Shown here piece after piece: positions 37,493 to 47,840 of a DNA stretch of 64,000 nucleotides. The DNA lies in assembly GCF_014805625.2 (NCBI RefSeq), contig NW_023998421.1, positions 6,765,426 to 6,829,425 on the forward strand, read 5' to 3'. The notes below the pieces were generated by a model. The model was given only the letters and a program-made list of their open reading frames with translations. It was not told the DNA's origin and searched no databases. How positions within the stretch are numbered: position 1 is the first letter of the stretch; each line of letters opens with the position of its first letter. This DNA is from Glossina fuscipes. Lineage: Eukaryota; Arthropoda; Insecta; Diptera; Glossinidae. The position numbers were made by a program, and so were the translations under genes.

Positions 37493-40400
37493 TAAATAAA
37501 TGAAATAATAAGAAATCAAATAAAAGCACAATCACGCAACAAACCACAAATCATTATTTTATTGACTCGTTATAAACTAATGTAAAAGTTCCCAGCGGGC
37601 AAATAGAGAATTACGTTTTGTGCGATGTGTAAGTGGTATTCTAATAAAAACTAAATTAATTGGACGATTACGGTGTTTGAAAGAAGTGAGAAACGCAATG
37701 AGAATGATTTGCAGAAAACCAACATTAAACTAAACGCTTAGAAAGCTTTACGTTTTTATATCCTCTACAGTTGAAGATTAAAGTTTTAATATGCTTAGGT
37801 GTACCCTTATTGTACATCTGTATGTTGAAATTCAGAATGAGTTTATTACTATTGGCACATGAAATATTATTCAATACTTTATTGCTATACTTCTAGCGGC
37901 TGTAGGTACTCGTCGCGATTTTCAGATAATTGGCACACATGATAACCTTTTCTTGCTCACTTCTCACTTAAAATTGCATAAATGACATGTGATATATTAA
38001 AATCTCTATGATTATCTCTTATCACGTTTATGCTGCAAAGTTAGGGAGATGTGTGGACAGGCCTTGTCAGTTGAATATACATTATCTTTTCATTCATATT
38101 TCCTCCCAATCTGTAGTAGAGCTTGTTCTTGTTGGAACCTTCAGTCGGCATCTGCATCGCTAATATTCTTTAAAATAATTTGGGGTTGGTATGAACTGAT
38201 TCCGATGGCTCTTTAGCAATGCGAAAGATGTTTTCATGTGGACTATGCCTGACTACCATTCACTTGTAAAGCTTAGAACAAACTTTCCGCTCCACCGTAA
38301 AGTTTCTGTTTTCTTGGCTATTATCAAATTCGAAATCCATTCAGTTATGCAACATATGAGGTCATAGTTTCAAATTCCGCAAAAAAAAGGAAATTGTTTT
38401 CGTAAAGGTTGGTATTGAAAATTGATCAATCCGTCCGCAGACAGCTACCACAGTACAGTGTAAACTAAGCGCATCTTCGCTGTCAAGTGATTATTTTCGT
38501 TATTCAAATACTATAGCAAAAACAAAAGAAGATTCGGCAAACGTGTTCTGCACATCTGGAAAGAACTCTGCCACGCCTCCTCAGCGTTATTAAATATATT
38601 TCGATCACAGTTGAATATAATTTTTTTAATTGCTCTGAGGTCTTTTCTTAAAGTGACAGTGATGGATACTAGCGATTCGTCCGCAGCCCAATATATTTCT
38701 GCTTCGCATTAAGCATTACAAGTTCCTTCTGCCATATACTACACACACAATATTTAGAAGAAATCAAAGTGTTTCGCTCATTAGTATAAGAATTGGAAAA
38801 TCCTTAAGTCCTTTACAAATATTCGACATTTACATAGGTTCATAGAATGAACTAAATACATTAGCTTCAAAGCTTCCTTGGCGCTGAATATAGCGTTCGC
38901 TACTGTTTCTGCCCTCAATTAGTTTCAAGTTATTACCTTTTTCAGTTTGCATTGACTTACGGTCACGCTACTCAATGTCTTCTCTTACATGTACGATCTA
39001 CATCAATTTACGAAATCTGGTGGACGGAGGTAGAGAAAACTAAAAAGGAGGTACGGAAAATTGTAGTTCATTTCTAATTTCAACTTTTCAGGTCTGCATA
39101 TTACCTCATTTCTACTACTGTTGTTTTCCTTTTTGTTGTAATTGTATTCTTCTTTTATTGTGTTTTCATTCTCCGAAAAATAATTTGAAAATCTTTTGTT
39201 GAATGCTTCTCTTTTTTTTTACCAAATATTAAAAACCATTTGTCGCTTCAATTCACTCAGTGCTCTGTGACTAGTGTACTGTACGCATACATTTAGGTCA
39301 AACTGCTTTAAAGCACTTCGTCCAACCTCTTCTATATTATTTTTTGTGTTGTATTAAAACGATTGGCTTTTGATTTTGTTTTTTTTTTTTGTCTGTTATC
39401 AATCAAATCAAAAGGAATAACAAAATAAAATATTGTGTTGACACTAAAAGCAATTAAATGCATGTCAATAATTACCTCTCAGCCATGATAAAGGCACACT
39501 TAAACTCTTTGTTTCGTTTCAGAAGAGCAACAAGCAAATATACGCAAGAAAACAACGCTAAGATATTTTATACGGTCTAAGCCGAATTTTCTAATGGCTA
39601 CTACTTGCTAATTTGAAGTTTTAATAAAACGATTTTGGAGACCCCAAGATATGCGGTTACTCCATCTATTTCATTGCACGGCGCAACTGTAATCACCAGA
39701 ATCATTTGGTTTTCTCACGATACTTTATTAAAATATCATATCTTCACTCTCAAGAAATCCGAATTGATTTTAAAATTTTTTGAATTTAAAATATTTGCTT
39801 GATCGATATTGCATAAAGTATCTGACTTCCCACAGGATCTAGAATTTTTCGAATCTCTTGCAGAATTCTTCCAATACAATTTTGTTTGTGTTTACGATAA
39901 TACGAACATAGTTTACATGCTTGGAAAAAGACGCTATTTCCTTTCCTGAAATCATTATTTCGGAAGAAGAAATTCTTCGGAACTTAAGATCACTATGAAG
40001 GTCGCTTATGAAGATTTTCACGAGTCAGTAAATGGAATGAAACGAGTCTTGCTCACAAATCTTAACATACTCCTTGTCACTCCATTCGAAATCGGCTAAA
40101 TTGGAGTACGACTATCCACAGAGCACGTTTTACCATACGGTAATGTACGCTTACACATAAATTTTAATCAAACTAGATCAAGCTTAGCTAGCTTGACTAA
40201 ATTAAATTAGCTTAGGTTCCGAGAGACAAGTAGGGAAGAGGGAAGATTTTAAATATTCGCAATATATGTAATTGACGTGGTGCGGGTTTGACATATCTTG
40301 TGTAGCTCTTGTGGTAGGTATAGAAAAATGATAAATCTGTGAAAATGTGTTATTATTTTTATTTTATTAATTTAATATATAATTTGGCGGCAATGGTTGT

Positions 40401-40519
40401 TGGAAAAAACTTTTTTCAGTCAATTAAGTCGCTGTTTATCCAGCCTGCGGGCTTACTGACTTTGTCAAAACATTACAGAATCCAGAAAGAAGCTTCAGAG
40501 ATACCATAAGATAAAAGTT
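37493..40519. other. AT-rich DNA, nothing recognised
   Basis: No repeat copy or open frame above chance was identified. T tracts occur near 39210 and 39380. Confidence 0.55.
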
Positions 40520-40660
40520 GCAATTGAATATATACGTGTACTCGTATATATTCTTCATTAGCACTATATCCGTCGATCCGTCTGTGTAATGTCTGTTGAA
40601 AACAATTTTTTGGCTGCGAAAACAAAGATATCGACTTGAAATTGGCAGATTGGAAGATTG
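40520..40660 (+). repeat. Dispersed repeat family B, copy 2
   Basis: ACTCGTATATATTCTTCATT, AGCACTATATCCGTCGATCC and GTCTGTGTAATGTCTG are in the family order. AAAGATATCGACTTGAAATTGGC follows, which resembles the stretch after the CTGTC run in fly repeats of this type. A small tandem AGATTGGAAGATTGGAAG lies at its end. Confidence 0.5.
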
Positions 40661-41378
40661 GAAGTTTCTGCAGATTGGTAATGCAAGTGGAGCAAACCAG
40701 TCGGAGCGCACGCCTACGTTATAGCATAAATTGTCAACACTCCTACTTTCTCTATTTTTTATTCACTACTTACATCACATTCTTTGAAAGAGGAAAAAAT
40801 CAACAAATTCGGTCACAACCAGACCAAATTTTCTTATTCATTAAATTTTAAAATATTTTTAGATAATAAAAACAATTTTTTATTTCAACTGCATGATGAA
40901 AATCTTAGTCCGAAATATATTTTCATAAGGCAATGCCTGCTGCCTGTCGAAAGTTTTTATTGCTACTCATAATTAAAAAAAAAACATTTTTTAATTATTT
41001 TTGTTTGGTCATTATGCTTCAAGTGCATTAAGGTTGTCAAACGCACATAGCATTATAAACCAAAGACCATGGAGAATACATACACATTTGATTCAAAATA
41101 GAGAGTAGCGTTTATTCATCTCCTTACGTAAACACAGAAATCGTAAATTTTTGTGACCCAACAGAATGCTTGCCGGCAACACTTCTCTCAATTTCTAAAC
41201 GAGCATAGTGTCACAGTTTAAATTTTATAAACATAAATAAAGCGATCCTAAGTAGGCGCGAGGCGAAAGCTAATTCTTCTTTTGCCGATTGTTATTAAAA
41301 ATTTCCAACCTTGGCTTACATTTATTCTGGCTATTAAAAGAATGGGTGAGATTATAGCCGGACAACGCCGACCATTAC
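40661..41378. other. AT-rich DNA, nothing recognised
   Basis: Short overlapping frames on both strands (40436-40972) without motifs. Confidence 0.5.
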
Positions 41379-41690
41379 AAGCCCTACACCACTTCGCCAA
41401 GCACAGTTATTCACTCGTTTTGTAGTAATACACAGAAAAGTACACATTTTTTTCATACAAAGCCAAGAGAGCAAAGCTAAAAACCGGGCTTGAGATAAAC
41501 TCACCTTCTAATATAGCGATCGATTCCGCAAGTGATTCTAAGCTTATCTGCCCGTCTCTCCGTCTTATCTTTTTGTGGTCAATCTACCGATCAAAACCGT
41601 CCTTATATGAATAGCTGCATAGCTACATAGACCTCCATCACAAACTTTTCTGGGATGAGTAGATTGTGCTTACCTGGAAAATTTCCACAA
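41379..41690 (+). repeat. Dispersed repeat family A, copy 8
   Basis: The left end is CCCTACACCACTTCGCCAAG. CGGGCTTGAGATAAACTCACC, TATAGCGATCGATTCCG, CTAAGCTTATCTGCCCG and TCTCCGTC follow. About 60 bases of unrelated sequence seem inserted between the left end and the middle motifs. Confidence 0.65.
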
Positions 41691-42299
41691 ATTGTTGTGC
41701 ATCTGTATTAGACAGATTTAATTAATTTTAGAAAAATTTTAACTTATTTCGATGTTGATGTTGTAAAGGTGTTTTAAACTAAACCTCAGACCAATTTTAA
41801 TAATAGTTTTAATAACTTCTGTATTTTGTATGTACGACGACAATTACATGGCGCGTATAATGACTAAAACTACGCATAAACCAGCTCATTACCTAGTAGG
41901 ATGAAATTTCAAAATTTCTAATTATCTCTTGCAGTGCAAACATGCATAAAGAGTTCCTTTCTTCCCATAGTGTTTAGCCTTAAAAAGGAAATTGATATGT
42001 AAAATAAATCAGTTAACAGAAGACCAAGACAAATAAAAACAAGTAAGAAAATTGTATTCGGTTATGACCAAATCTGTTACACCAATCCCCGACTAAAAAA
42101 AAGGGAAATAACTAAATATTCGTATCCTTTAACATTAGGTGGGCGCGACTGATTTTTAAGTTATTTAAAGATTAAGATGGAAATTTATATAATGTATGTG
42201 CTGTTGTACTTTACAAGTGACAAGCAGAAAACACGGAAAGCAAATGTGGTTGCATAGGCGTGTAGGTTTTGTGGAAATTATTCTAAAAACTTGCACACG

Positions 42300-42560
42300 G
42301 TATCTTCATTTTTTGCGGCCAGGAGAACGTTTACAATAGACAACAGCCGGACGGACATACGGGCTGCATCGCATCAGAATTTGATGCTACTCAAAAAGAA
42401 GAATTTGTACGATTTCTGAGGCTTCTTTCTGGCCGTTGCAAACAATTTGCCAAAATGTTTGGGACCAAGGAAGAACGCTTTCGGAAATGGTGCGGATCAG
42501 ACCACTTCATCCCGTTACTTCCCATATAACACCTTCATTTGACAAGTCTTCATATGAGCA
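42300..42560. repeat. Dispersed repeat family A, rearranged copy 9
   Basis: The right part (42447-42560, plus strand) has GGGACCAAGGAAGAACGC, GTGCGGATCAGACCACTTC, CTTCCCATATAACACC and AAGTCTTCATATG, the usual right half. The left part (42330-42400) reads as family A on the minus strand (CGGACGGACATACGGGC, then GCATCAGAATTTGATG). The two halves face away from each other, so the copy was rearranged or is two nested fragments. Confidence 0.5.
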
Positions 42561-43569
42561 GCGGTATTAAGCGAAGTGCTGTCAGATAATTAATTGTGAG
42601 CTGTATCCCACTAAAGAGCTTTCATTTGTTTAATATAAAATTATTTAATTTATTTCACCCATTCTACTGCTAAAATGCCTTTGAGGACTAAAACAACAAA
42701 ATTTTTCAAAAATATTTCAATTTTTCAACCTTTAGTTAAACGTTTAATAATTATTTAAACAAATGAAATTTATTAGCTTTGAACGGCAGTGAAAAAGAAA
42801 ACTTATGAACACTTATCATGTCAGAGCGAGCTAATTATCCCACTTTCCTGTGTTGCTGCTGCTAATTATAAAAAAAAGCTCTAAATTAAAGAAATATGAA
42901 AACTGTCGAGACCTTACAAGAATTTATGATGACTTTTATTTATTAAAGGCTATCCGCACTCACTTGACGATAATTAAGAAAAACAAATAATCTATGAACA
43001 TCCACGAAGAAGTCTCCTGCTAACAACAAGCCTGACATCCTTTGCTAAACTACAAAGCCATCATTTAAATGTACGCTCATCTTTAAGTTGGATTCGAAAA
43101 CTCTTAAACAAAATGGTTAAAAACATTTAACTGACTTTAATTCCCTCAGTTCTATTAAATTCAATTTGAATCGTTCTTTAAAGGCTTTTAAGCCTCAGCA
43201 CTTGTTCTACACAGGAAAACTCGTGTGCCAAAAATCTGCGGACAATAAGTTTTAATACAGACATGAGTACGATGAGTACGTCGGAATTTTTTTCTCTTAC
43301 TCATACAAATGTTTTCAACAACAGTTACTGGTGCATTTTTGCTATGATGCTCTTGTATGCCTTTTGCCAAACGTAGAATCACAGTTGCGTTGCTATTGTG
43401 TTAATTAGGCAGACTATCCTGTTTACTTTGTCATATGTTTCCTTGTTTTATTATTTACTTGTTGATTTTTCCTCTTTTTCTTCTTCTCACTGAACGAAAA
43501 AGTGTTTGTGAGCTCATTAAGTTTTCTTTAAATTATGCAAAAAACGAAAGTATATTATTATTATCATAG
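42561..43569. other. AT-rich DNA, nothing recognised
   Basis: No gene or repeat is supported. GAGTACGATGAGTACG near 43265 is a tiny duplication. Confidence 0.5.
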
Positions 43570-43757
43570 TTATTATTATTATTATTATTATTATTAATTT
43601 AGCCAGAGAATCAATTCTAAGAGTAAAGTCTTAAAGCACTTAAGCATCTAAGGCTATCGGCTTTATTGAAAGCGCTAACGCACTTGATATTTGAAGCCAT
43701 AATCATTGAGTTATTAATCGAGACTCCATGCCCACTCGGCCACTCAGGCGGATAAGT
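43570..43757 (-). mobile_element. tRNA-derived SINE, family D, copy 3 (full length)
   Basis: This is the best copy. On the minus strand the A box TGGCCGAGTGG (43742-43732) is identical to that of tRNA-Ser/Leu genes. The B-box-like GGCTTCAAATATC (43698-43686) starts 44 bases later, the spacing of a real tRNA promoter. The body follows: CAAGTGCGTTAGCGC, CAATAAAGCCGATAGCC, TGCTTTAAGACTTTACTC, GATTCTCTGGCTAAATT. The end is a (TAA)n run of about nine units (43597-43570). (TAA)n tails are known for I-clade LINEs, so such a LINE may have mobilised it. That is inference. The minus-strand frame 43617-43895 crosses it by chance. Confidence 0.8.
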
Positions 43758-44297
43758 TACTTGAAACATAAGTGAGAAGAAAAAGGACGCATTGCAAAAA
43801 GAAATATGAAAAAGACAAATTTTGAGGCGAAAATCTTTTACTCTGAACAATTGGGATGGAACGCTGCGAATGAGGAAAATGCTCAAAAAAGTCAACGCTA
43901 TTTAAGCGAGGAATAATTTTTTCGCAGCATACATGACGTACAAAGAGCTGTATATACACATGCATGTCTGCTGAATATGTTACTTGCCCAAGGGCGATAA
44001 AATATACGACAAAGTTCAAGTTATAATTAATTTATTAATTGTTAAGTAATTATAAGCAATGAATTAATTAAATCTTCTCCGTTTTAACAAAAAACAGCGG
44101 AATATATTATTGTTATTGTAGTTATATGATGAACTACGTCGATTTCGTGGCAGGGAGAGTGGGTTGGGCGCAATGCTTGATTTGTCCCGAATAAATCACA
44201 AAATCACTAAGGAAGTCTACCAGAAATTAAAACAAAAAATTGGCGCCACATGGCCCCATACAGAAACGCACGCCGGCGACATGTTTGCAGTGTCAAC
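43758..44297. other. No gene recognised
   Basis: If the mariner-like fragment next to it is real, the C-terminal part of a transposase would be expected here on the minus strand. I could not see it in any frame. Confidence 0.4.
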
Positions 44298-44546
44298 CTA
44301 AACAATCCCCGCTGCTATCAGCAGACATTCCTTCTTTCCGACGGTTTTAGTAGATGGCGATTGTCGCGGCCTAAGTACAGATCGGTTGTGAATAAACACA
44401 AAATTTCTCCGTTTCTCATCTAATACCATTCTGCATAAAGAATTTCGAAAAGTAATGATTCCTTTGGGACAACATATCCAATAAAGTAATCTCTGAAATG
44501 CTCTTTTATAAAACCCTTTAAATTTTACTAAAAGATCGATGGACAC
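44298..44546 (-). pseudogene. Possible mariner transposase fragment, decayed
   Basis: The minus-strand frame of 82 codons contains DEKRRNFVFIHNRS followed by RPRQSPSTKTVGKKE and then LLIAAGIV. This resembles the mariner segment around the first catalytic aspartate (DEKW, then a basic stretch, then PGQ-P..T...KKV and a W-W-D/G-I/V core). The Trp residues of that core are absent. In a second frame just before it, MLSQRNHYF resembles the usual LL.RN..F segment. The match is partial, and there is no second or third catalytic motif. No flanking inverted repeats were found. Chance similarity is quite possible. Confidence 0.25.
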
Positions 44547-45027
44547 TTATCTCTACACCTAATAACTAATCTGTTGTTCTTATTTCTTTGCGCTCGATGC
44601 CTTTCGCGGAAATTTCGATATTTAAAAACATTATAATGTTAAGGACCTGAACGAAATTCTTTTCCATTTTTTTTTTTTATGTTCTTTTTTTATGAACTGG
44701 TACGCTAAGCTCGCTATCCTACTATCCTACGGCAAAAGAATGAGTTTTTGTAAATAATTTAAGGATTTTAATATTTTTTGACTGTAACTAGGTTTGCGAA
44801 ACGTTTGCGAGACAGTATTTTACGCTTATTATGCATCTTCAGTGGAGCTTGTTGAGCCATATGCTCTCTGCATGACGCTCTCTTCGATAAAAGATAGCAA
44901 CTCTGGATAATTGAGAGGATACCCGGGTTATCTAGAGAAAATCTTCCTTTCAATCTTTAAAATCCGTACAGTGCATATATTAAGCGAATAAATTATAAAA
45001 AGCGTGTATTTGTAAGGGATTAGTTTA
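44547..45027. other. No gene recognised
   Basis: AT-rich; a short A/T-rich stretch near 44670-44690. Nothing supported. Confidence 0.5.
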
Positions 45028-45290
45028 ATGCAATACTAAGAAGGGCTTGAGAAGAGATCCATCTTATATTCACTTTTGAATTGACCTAAGCTGGTTTGTA
45101 CGTCTGTCGGATGTTTTTTCTTCTCTTCTGCCTATGGACCGTAGTTTTTTAAATAATTTGATGTTATATTGTACACTTAAGTGTTTTAGCTCATGGACGA
45201 ACGCTACTCAAAATGGCTCGGATCGGCCCGCTTTCTCAACCATTTTCCATATAACGTCTTACTTTCAAAAATCGTTTCATTTACTTTGGC
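45028..45290 (+). repeat. Dispersed repeat family A, copy 10
   Basis: AAGAAGGGCTTGAGAAGAGATCC starts the recognisable part; the left end is gone. GAATTGACCTAAGCTGG and TGTACGTCTGTCGGATG follow. The right half is well kept: CATGGACGAACGCTACTC, AAAATGGCTCGGATCGGCCC and CCATTTTCCATATAACG. The open frame 45134-45316 is repeat-derived. Confidence 0.8.
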
Positions 45291-45365
45291 AAAGTTTACT
45301 TATATTACATGTGTAAAGAAAAGTAAACTGTTATCAATTAACTAATCAATTTCTTAAAAAAACAT

Positions 45366-45391
45366 AATTCTACTGCGGAAGCAGTAGAATT
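45366..45391. other. Perfect 11-bp hairpin with GGAA loop
   Basis: AATTCTACTGC and GCAGTAGAATT are exact inverse complements around GGAA. On the plus strand this would give a stem with a GNRA-type tetraloop, and the flanking A/T runs partly extend the stem. I see no T run directly after it that would suggest Pol III termination. Confidence 0.6.
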
Positions 45392-45588
45392 TTATTTCTC
45401 TATAACAATTGCAAGTATTTTCCCGCTTCTCCAATACAAGTTTTCTTAACGCCTTCTCTTTCCTGTTTATTTGTAATGTGATTCACGTTAAAAGCTGTTA
45501 AGTTTTCAATTTGATTTTCAATCTCGAGAAGCAATGCAGTTATAACATAGAAAAATTATAAATTGACTCGAAAATTTAAAACCTTTAG

Positions 45589-45888
45589 GGGAGGATTAAT
45601 AATGTACATGACTCATACGTGAAATGGTTAAAAGTGCTAACAGGAGCTAGTGAAAGCGTCGTGCGTGAAGCAAGAGCAGCAACTGAAAATGAAAATTTAC
45701 ATGTAATACAAACTGTTGAAAACAATGCTACGAACATATTCCAGAGAAATGAAAACAACAGCAACAATTTTGTCACTGTCAAGCTGCTTGATGTGTGCAT
45801 GAATCGAAAAGTGAAAGAGTCTCTTTACCCTCTTTTTCGCTTTTCCTCTTTTTCGAAATTTTACATATTTTACTTGCATACGAGGTGA
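45589..45888 (+). CDS. Unassigned open frame, about 99 codons; candidate exon
   Basis: The frame is open from just after a TAG at 45586 to the stop at 45886. There is no early ATG; translation from a GTG at 45619 is not a credible eukaryotic start. It could only be an internal exon or a remnant. The first 75 codons read like protein: VREARAATENENLHVIQ, then NIFQRNENNSNNFVTVKL and VCMNRKVKESLYP. The end turns F/S-rich. It has no recognised family. Confidence 0.15.
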   Translation, partial: GRINNVHDSYVKWLKVLTGASESVVREARAATENENLHVIQTVENNATNIFQRNENNSNNFVTVKLLDVCMNRKVKESLYPLFRFSSFSKFYIFYLHTR

Positions 45889-45902
45889 TAAACTGTAATC
45901 TT

Positions 45903-46352
45903 TTAATTTTTCTTTAAAGCAATTGTTACTCGCTTTCTTTTTCTCACTTTCTGTTCAAGGATGCATACGAATTTTTTTTTGAAATATCCTTTAATATAGC
46001 GTAGGATTCTAAAAGCAAGAGTGGTGTAAGGAGAAGAAGAGAATTTATCTTCATAATAATTATTCCTTCTTTTCCGTAAAATTTTTTGAACTTGAAAAAT
46101 TTTCAGATTTAATTTCTTCGTTAAGTTAAGGAGTAACAAGCACCGCCGCACAAGACCAAGCAGCCCCTTTCGCCTTTTTGAAGGAGGAAGACAAAAATTA
46201 AGATCATTCAATCTGACCGTGGCTTTTGCTAAGGGAAATGCAGGCAAATAAGTATAGAGGCACTTTTTCTTTAACCCTTCTATCTCCTTTGGTGATGGTG
46301 ATGAACGACAAAAATGGATCAAGTACCATTCGAATCTTGTTAAATCACTCAT
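45903..46352 (-). CDS. Unassigned open frame, 149 codons
   Basis: The longest ATG-started frame outside repeats. It runs on the minus strand from ATG 46352 to 45903. The product would be very basic, with KK and KR clusters and leucine runs (LLGLVRRCLLLLNLTKKLNL). No family or domain is recognised. The stretch is AT-rich, which makes an open frame of this length less likely by chance, but the sequence is also pyrimidine/purine skewed. I would not call it a gene without expression data. Confidence 0.15.
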   Translation of the reverse strand: MSDLTRFEWYLIHFCRSSPSPKEIEGLKKKCLYTYLPAFPLAKATVRLNDLNFCLPPSKRRKGLLGLVRRCLLLLNLTKKLNLKIFQVQKILRKRRNNYYEDKFSSSPYTTLAFRILRYIKGYFKKKFVCILEQKVRKRKRVTIALKKN

Positions 46353-47560
46353 AATGCGATTATGCAAGATTAGATTTTATAAGAAGAAGTCAATTTAAAA
46401 AGTAAACTTTAAAAAATCAGAATCAATGAAAAAATTTCTTATCTGCCATTCTTCTGTTCTGCTCGTATGTTTGGTTGCCATTCTCTTCTGTTTGTTTCTT
46501 CTGTTTTTTTCTTCCTTTTCTTTGGCTTGTTGAGTTCGTATTCCAATTGTGTTACTCTATACATTTACTATTTTATGTATTGAAAGAAATTTCTTAAACA
46601 AGATTTATTATAAAAATTGTATTGTCAGTCATCTTCACTTCGTTGACGTTTTTATTGAATTACAGTCAAAGTGCAATACTATGTTGTAAAGTTGAGTGAA
46701 TGGTAAGCGAAACATAGAAGAAGAAACACTTTCTTTCTTCTTCTTTCTTTTTGGATTTGTCTAGGAAAAGACATGCAAAGGATAAAAAATAATAATATTA
46801 AAAATTCCAAAGGGTATCAATAAATAAAGCAGAAACGGATCATGTTTAAATTGTCAGAGATAATAATAATCAGAACACGTTAAAATAAAGGGGAAATCCA
46901 TTCATGTTTTTTCAAACAAAACGAGTCAATCATTCGATTATGAAGAAAGAGAAGAAGTTAAGAGAGAATATAAAATGATTATCAAAACAATATTAAATTC
47001 AAGGCAAGCAAATCAGTCAAATACAATAAATAAAAATAAATTAAGTGAACAAAGCGAATTCTACCAACTGGGACGGGGAGTTTTCTATCCCTTTAAATGC
47101 GAACAACCACAGCAAGTTTCCATAAATTGCCAACATTAATAATAGAAAATATTGGATCGTATATGTAGAACCATTGACTTCTTCTACTTGAAATTGACAG
47201 TTGATTGATAAGTGAGTATGATACGCGATCAATATAGATGTGTTTCCTTCCACCCTTTTGAGGCACTCTTCGAATTCTAGTGCCGACAGATCTTGCCCGC
47301 AAAGCACTGTGTCTCTGAATGGCAAGATCGCATGGAAAACCCGACATTACATGCAAAATATTTTCTTTTGACGAACAGGATGACTTTTATGTGAGTATAC
47401 ATGGGCCGTTTAACATTTGAACTAAAAGAAATTCGACTTTTCCTAAAGGCCACAATATCTTGTATAATTATTTAAAAGGGACACATGCAAAAAGTTTATT
47501 TTCCCTTTCGTGTTTTATGAAAATAAAACCTAATACGAAAAGATAAATAAAAGCAATATA
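46353..47560. other. AT-rich DNA, nothing recognised
   Basis: TTC-rich runs near 46480-46530 and 46730-46750. The overlapping minus-strand frames 47041-47356 have no motif. Confidence 0.5.
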
Positions 47561-47840
47561 GTGCGCCACGGCCCACCATTAAATACCCCACACCACCCTA
47601 CAGTTTACTCATATAACAACTTTTCAGAATGGGGCGTTATATAGGAAGCGGTCGAAAGAGTTGTCCAATCCTTTCGTCCCTCGGCCAAATTCCTTAAAAA
47701 ATGCAGTCTGTAGGTTGAACAAAAAAAAAATAAAAGACGTACAGTTGGCTAAACAATCTTAATGTGATTTTGCATCGTGCGGCATAACGAAAGGTGGTAA
47801 AGTCTATCTCGTTAGTGCAAAACAACCCGACCAACCTCAA
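47561..47840 (-). repeat. Dispersed repeat family A, copy 11
   Basis: On the minus strand the right end is GGTGTGGGGTATTTAATGG, then TGGGCCGTGGCGCAC, a short GC-rich hairpin-like end. The body has GAGATAGACTTTACCACC and CGTTATGCCGCACGATG. The left end (near 47840) is degraded. Confidence 0.7.

Noticed and set aside
43617..43895. Minus-strand 92-codon frame with PEWPSGHGVS
   Set aside because: It crosses the tRNA-derived head of the family D SINE in a random phase.
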